In this document: one piece after another, positions 58,801 to 64,000 of the stretch
How positions within the stretch are numbered: the stretch's first letter is position 1
How the letters are laid out: each line of letters opens with the position of its first letter
NCBI RefSeq assembly: GCF_032854445.1
Contig: NC_088295.1
Location: 95,907,805 to 95,971,804, forward strand
Direction: 5' to 3'
Length of the DNA stretch: 64,000 nt
DNA from: Liolophura sinensis
Lineage: Eukaryota; Mollusca; Polyplacophora; Chitonida; Chitonidae
Translations under genes and position numbers: made by a program
The notes under the pieces: generated by a model
Told to the model about the DNA's origin: nothing
Seen by the model: the letters and a program-made list of their open reading frames with translations, nothing else
Databases searched by the model: none

Positions 58801-61800
58801 TATTTCCTACCCAGTAAAATGACAACCCCTCCTCAACACTCGCCCTCAACACTGAGGAGGCTCTATTGTACAACCTACCCAGTTAAATGACAACCCCTCA
58901 ACACTGAGGAGGCTCTATTGTACAACCTATCCAGTTGAATGACAACCCCTCAACACTGAGGGAGGCTCTATTGTACAACCTATCCAGTTGAATGACAACC
59001 CCTCAACACTAAGGAGTCTCTGTTGGACAACCTTCGAAGCTGAATGACCACCCCTCAACACTGAGGAGTCTCTATTGTACGACCTATCCAGTTGAATGAC
59101 AACCCTTCAAAACTGAGGAGGCTCTGTTGGACAACCTACCCAGCTCAACACCGAGGAGTCTCTATTGTACGACCTATCCAGTTGAATGACAACCTACCCA
59201 GCTCAACACCGAGGAGTCTCTATTGTACAACCTATCCAGTTGAATGACAACCCTTCAAAACTGAGGAGGCTCTGTTGGACAACCTACCCAGCTGAATGAC
59301 CATCCCTCAACACCGCGGAGTCTACTGTACGACCTATCCAGTTGAATGACCACCCTTCAACACTGAGGAGTCTCTATTGTACGACCTATCCAGTTGAATG
59401 ACAACCCTTCAACACTGCGGAGTCTCTATTGTACGACCTGTCCAGTTGAATGACCACCCCTCAACACCGAGGAGTTTCCATTCTACGGCCTGTCCAGTTG
59501 AATGACAACCCCTCAACACCTAGGAGTCTCTATTGTACGACCTATCCAGTTGAATGACCACCCCTCAACACCGAGGAGTCTCTACTGTACAACCTGTCCA
59601 GTTGAATGACCACCCCTCAACACTGACGAGGCTCTATTGTACAACCTATCCAGTTGAATGACCACCCCTCAACACTGAGGAGTCTCTACTGTACGACCTA
59701 TCCAGTTGAATGACCACCCTTCAACACTGAGGAGTCTCTATTGTACGACCTATCCAGTTAAATGACAACCCCTCAACACTGAGGAGTCTCTATTGTACAA
59801 CCTATCCAGTTGAATGACCACCCCTCAACACCGAGGAGTCTCTATTGTACGACCTATCCAGTTGAATGACAACCCTTCAACACTGCGGAGTCTCTATTGT
59901 ACGACCTGTCCAGTTGAATGACCACCCCTCAACACCGAGGAGTTTCCATTCTACGGCCTGTCCAGTTGAATGACAACCCCTCAACACCTAGGAGTCTCTA
60001 TTGTACGACCTATCCAGTTGAATGACCACCCCTCAACACCGAGGAGTCTCTACTGTACAACCTGTCCAGTTGAATGACCACCCCTCAACACTGACGAGGC
60101 TCTATTGTACAACCTATCCAGTTGAATGACAACCCCTCAACACCGAGGAGGCTCTATTGTACGACCTATCCAGTTGAATGACCACCCCTCAACACCGAGG
60201 AGTCTCTATTGTACGACCTATCCAGTTGAATGACAACCCTTCAACACTGCGGAGTCTCTATTGTACAACCTGTCCAGTTGAATGACCACCCCTCAACACC
60301 GAGGAGTTTCCATTCTACGGCCTGTCCAGTTGAATGACAACCCCTCAACACCTAGGAGTCTCTATTGTACGACCTATCCAGTTGAATGACCACCCCTCAA
60401 CACCGAGGAGTCTCTACTGTACAACCTGTCCAGTTGAATGACCACCCCTCAACACTGACGAGGCTCTATTGTACAACCTATCCAGTTGAATGACCACCCC
60501 TCAACACTGAGGAGTCTCTATTGTACAACTTATCCAGTTGAATGACCACCCCTCAGCACTGAGGAGGCTCTATTGTACAACTTATCCAGTTGAATGACCA
60601 CCCCTCAGCACTGAGGAGGCTCTATTGTACGACCTATCCAGTTGAATGACAACCCCTCAACACCGAGGAGGCTCTATTGTACGACCTATCCAGTTGAATG
60701 ACCACCCCTCAACACCGAGGAGTCTCTATTGTACGACCTATCCAGTTGAATGACAACCCTTCAACACTGCCGAGTCTCTATTGTACGACCTGTCCAGTTG
60801 AATGACCACCCCTCAACACCGAGGAGTTTCCATTCTACGGCCTATCCAGTTGAATGACAACCCCTCAACACCTAGGAGTCTCTATTGTACGACCTATCCA
60901 GTTGAATGACAACCCCTCAACACCGAGGAGTCTCTACTGTACAACCTGTCCAGTTGAATGACCACCCCTCAACACTGACGAGGCTCTATTGTACAACCTA
61001 TCCAGTTGAATGACCACCCCTCAACACTGAGGAGTCTCTATTGTACGACCTATCCAGTTGAATGACCACCCCTCAACACTGAGGAGTCTCTATTGTACAA
61101 CTTATCCAGTTGAATGACCACTCCTCAGCACTGAGGAGGCTCTATTGTACAACTTATCCAGTTGAATGACCACCCCTCAGCACTGAGGAGGCTCTATTGT
61201 ACGACCTATCCAGTTGAATGACAACCCCTCAACACCGAGGAGGCTCTATTGTACGACCTATCCAGTTGAATGACCACCCCTCAACACTGAGGAGTCTCTA
61301 TTGTACGACCTGTCCAGTTGAATGACCACCCCTCAACACCGAGGAGTCTCTATTGTACGACCTGTCCAGTTAAATGACAACCCCTCAACACCTAGGAGTC
61401 TCTATTGTACAACCTATCCAGTTGAATGACCACCCATCAACACTGAGGAGTCTCTTTTCTACGACCTATCCAGTTGAATGACCACCCCTCAACACTAAGG
61501 AGGCTCTATTGTACGACCTATCCAGTTGAATGACAACCCCTCAACACCTAGGAGTCTCTATTGTACAACCTATCCAGTTGAATGACCACCCCTCAACACC
61601 TAGGAGTCTCTATTGTACGACCTATCCAGTTGAATGACAACCCCTCAACACTAAGGAAGCTCTATTGTACAACCTATCCAGTTGAATGACCACCCCTCAA
61701 CACCGAGGAGTCTCTATTGTACAATCTATCCAGTTGAATGACCACCCCTCAACACTGAGGAGTCTCTATTGTACAACCTATCCAGTTGAATGACCACCCC

Positions 61801-64000
61801 TCAACACCGAGGAGTCTCTATTGTACAACCTATCCAGTTGAATGAAAACCCCTCAACACTGAGGAGTCTCTATTGTACAACCTATCCAGTTGAATGACCA
61901 CCCCTCAACACTGAGGAGTCTCTATTGTACGACCTATCCAGTTGAATGACCACCCCTCAACACTGAGGAGTCTCTATTGTACAACCTATCCAGTTGAATG
62001 ACAACCCCTCAACACTAAGGAGGCTCTATTGTACAACCTATCCAGTTGAATGACCACCCCTCAACACCGAGGAGTCTCTATTGTACAATCTATCCAGTTG
62101 AATGACCACCCCTCAACACTGAAGAGTCTCTATTGTACGACCTATCCAGTTGAATGACCACCCCTCAACACTGAGGAGTCTCTATTGTACAACCTATCCA
62201 GTTCAATGACCACCCTCAACACTGAGGAGTCTCTATTGTACAACTTATCCAGCTGAATGACCACCCCTCAACACTGCACAGTCTCTATTGTACAACCTAT
62301 CCAGATGAATGACAACCCCTCCACACTGAGGAGTCTCTATTGTACAACCTATCCAGTTGAATGACCACCCCGCAACACTGCAGAGTCTCTTCTGCACAAT
62401 CTAACCAGTTGAATGACAACCCTTCAACACTGAGGAGTCTCTATTGGACAACCTATCCAGTTGAATGACCACCCCTCAACACTGAAGAGTCTGTATTGTA
62501 CAACCTATCCATTTGAATGACAACCCCTCAACACTGAGGAGTCTCTATTGTACAACCTATCCAGTTGAATGACCACCCCTCAACACCGAGGAGTCTCTAT
62601 TGTACAACCTGTCCAGTTGAATGACCACCCCTCAACACCGAGGAGTCTCTATTGTACAACCTATCATGCTGAATGACCACCCCTCAACACTGAGGAGGCT
62701 CTATTGTACGACCTATCCAGCTGAACGACCACCCCTCAACACTGAGGAGTCTCTATTGTACAACCTATCCATTTGAATGACCGCCCCTCAACACCGAGGA
62801 GTCTCTATTGTACAACCTATTCAGTTGAATGACCACCCCTCAACACTGAGGAGTCTCTATTGTACAACCTGTCCAGTTGAATAACCCCCCTTCAACACTG
62901 CAGGGTCTCTTCTGCACAACCTACCCAGTTAAATGACAACCCCTCAACACTGAGGAGTCTCTATTGTACGACCTACCCTGTTGAATGACCACCCCTCAAC
63001 ACTGCAAAGTCTCTATTGTACAACTTATCCAGCTGAATGACCACCCCTCAACACCAAGGAGTCTCTATTGTACGACCTACCCAGTTGAATGACCACACCT
63101 CAACACTGCGAAGTCTCTATTGTACGACCTATCCAGTTCAATGACCACCCCTCAACACTGAGAAGGCTCTATTGTACAACCTATCCAGTTGAATGACAAC
63201 CCCTCAACACTGAGGAGGCTCTATTGTACGACTTATCCAGCTGAATGACAACCCCTCAACACTGCGAAGTCTCTATTGTACAACCTATCCAGTTGAATGA
63301 CCACCCCTCAGCACTGAGGAGGCTCTATTGTACGACCTATCCAGTTGAATGACAACCTCTCAACACCGAGGAGTCTCTATTGTACCACTTATCCAGCTGA
63401 ATGACCACCCCTCAACACTGAGGAGGCTCTAATGTACGACCTATCCAGTTGAATGACAACCCCTCAACACTGAGGAGTCTCTATTGTACGACCTATCCAG
63501 TTGAATGACCACCCCTCAGCACTGAGGAGGCTCTATTGTATGACCTATCCAGTTGAATGATCACCCCTCAGCACTGAGGAGGCTCTATTGTACGACCTAT
63601 CCAGTTGAATGACCACCCCTCAACACTGAGGAGGCTCTATTGTACAACCTATCCAGTTGAATGACCACCCCTCAACACTGAGGAGTCTCTATTGTACAAC
63701 CTATCCAGTTGAATGACCACCCCTCAACACTGAGGAGTCTATGGTACAACCTATCCAGTTGAATGACCACCCCTCAACACTAAGGAGGCTCTATTGTACA
63801 ACCTATCCAGTTGAATGACCACCCCTCAACACCGAGGAGTCTCTATTGTACAATCTATCCAGTTGAATGACCACCCCTCAACACTGAGGAGTCTCTATTG
63901 GACAACCTATCACGTTGAATGACCACCCCTCAGCACTGAGGAGGCTCTGTTGTATGACCTATCCAGCTGAATGACCACCCCTCAGCCCAGGTTTATGTGA
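58800..64000. repeat. Large minisatellite, about 52-bp unit, running off the right edge
   Basis: About 100 units of ccagttgaatgaccaccc, ctcaacactgaggagtct and ctattgtacaacctat. Sub-types (gacaacccct, aggctctatt, tacgacct, ccattctacggcct) form higher-order blocks; the marker cattctacggcct recurs near 59472, 59949, 60310 and 60832. The last bases (gcccaggtttatgtga) leave the repeat. Confidence 0.97.

Overview
This is nuclear DNA from an animal, most likely a mollusc or another lophotrochozoan. It shows GT-AG introns, two conserved metazoan genes, and tRNA-derived SINEs of a kind I know from bivalves and gastropods. Exons occupy under 5 kb. By my hand-drawn boundaries about 40 kb (roughly 60%) is tandem minisatellite DNA, in about 28 arrays with unrelated units of 23-67 bp.

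Layout, both genes on the + strand. (1) 683-21389: PRDM10 orthologue, 5' end outside the window, 13 exons, 1312 codons. It has an acidic/Ser/Gln-rich N-terminal part, a PR (SET-like) domain spread over several small exons, one C2H2 finger, then a single 2-kb exon with eleven more fingers and a Gln/Thr-rich tail. Almost every intron carries its own minisatellite. (2) 21390-31195: 3' UTR and intergenic DNA, mostly a 5-kb array of 55-bp units (24120-29480) interrupted by one SINE with a clear target-site duplication. (3) 31196-55844: complete six-exon REXO2 (oligoribonuclease), 227 aa, with all DEDDh catalytic residues and a mitochondrial-type N-terminus. Its 12.7-kb second intron is mostly a 47-bp array, split by a decayed hAT-like DNA transposon. 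(4) 55845-64000: downstream DNA dominated by a 67-bp array and a 52-bp array that runs off the right edge.

The two genes are functionally unrelated: one encodes a transcription factor, the other an enzyme that clears 2-5 nt RNA fragments. The most unusual signal is how the arrays relate to splice junctions. Several arrays have units that contain a copy of the adjacent exon-intron junction: the donors of PRDM10 exons 1 and 11, the acceptors of PRDM10 exon 11 and REXO2 exon 4, and the PRDM10 stop-codon region. REXO2 exon 4 also has a two-copy donor duplication that looks like an array at its start. PRDM10 exon 11 is flanked on both sides by dozens of decoy copies of its own splice sites. I saw no CRISPR array, no bacterial-type system and no intact mobile-element gene.
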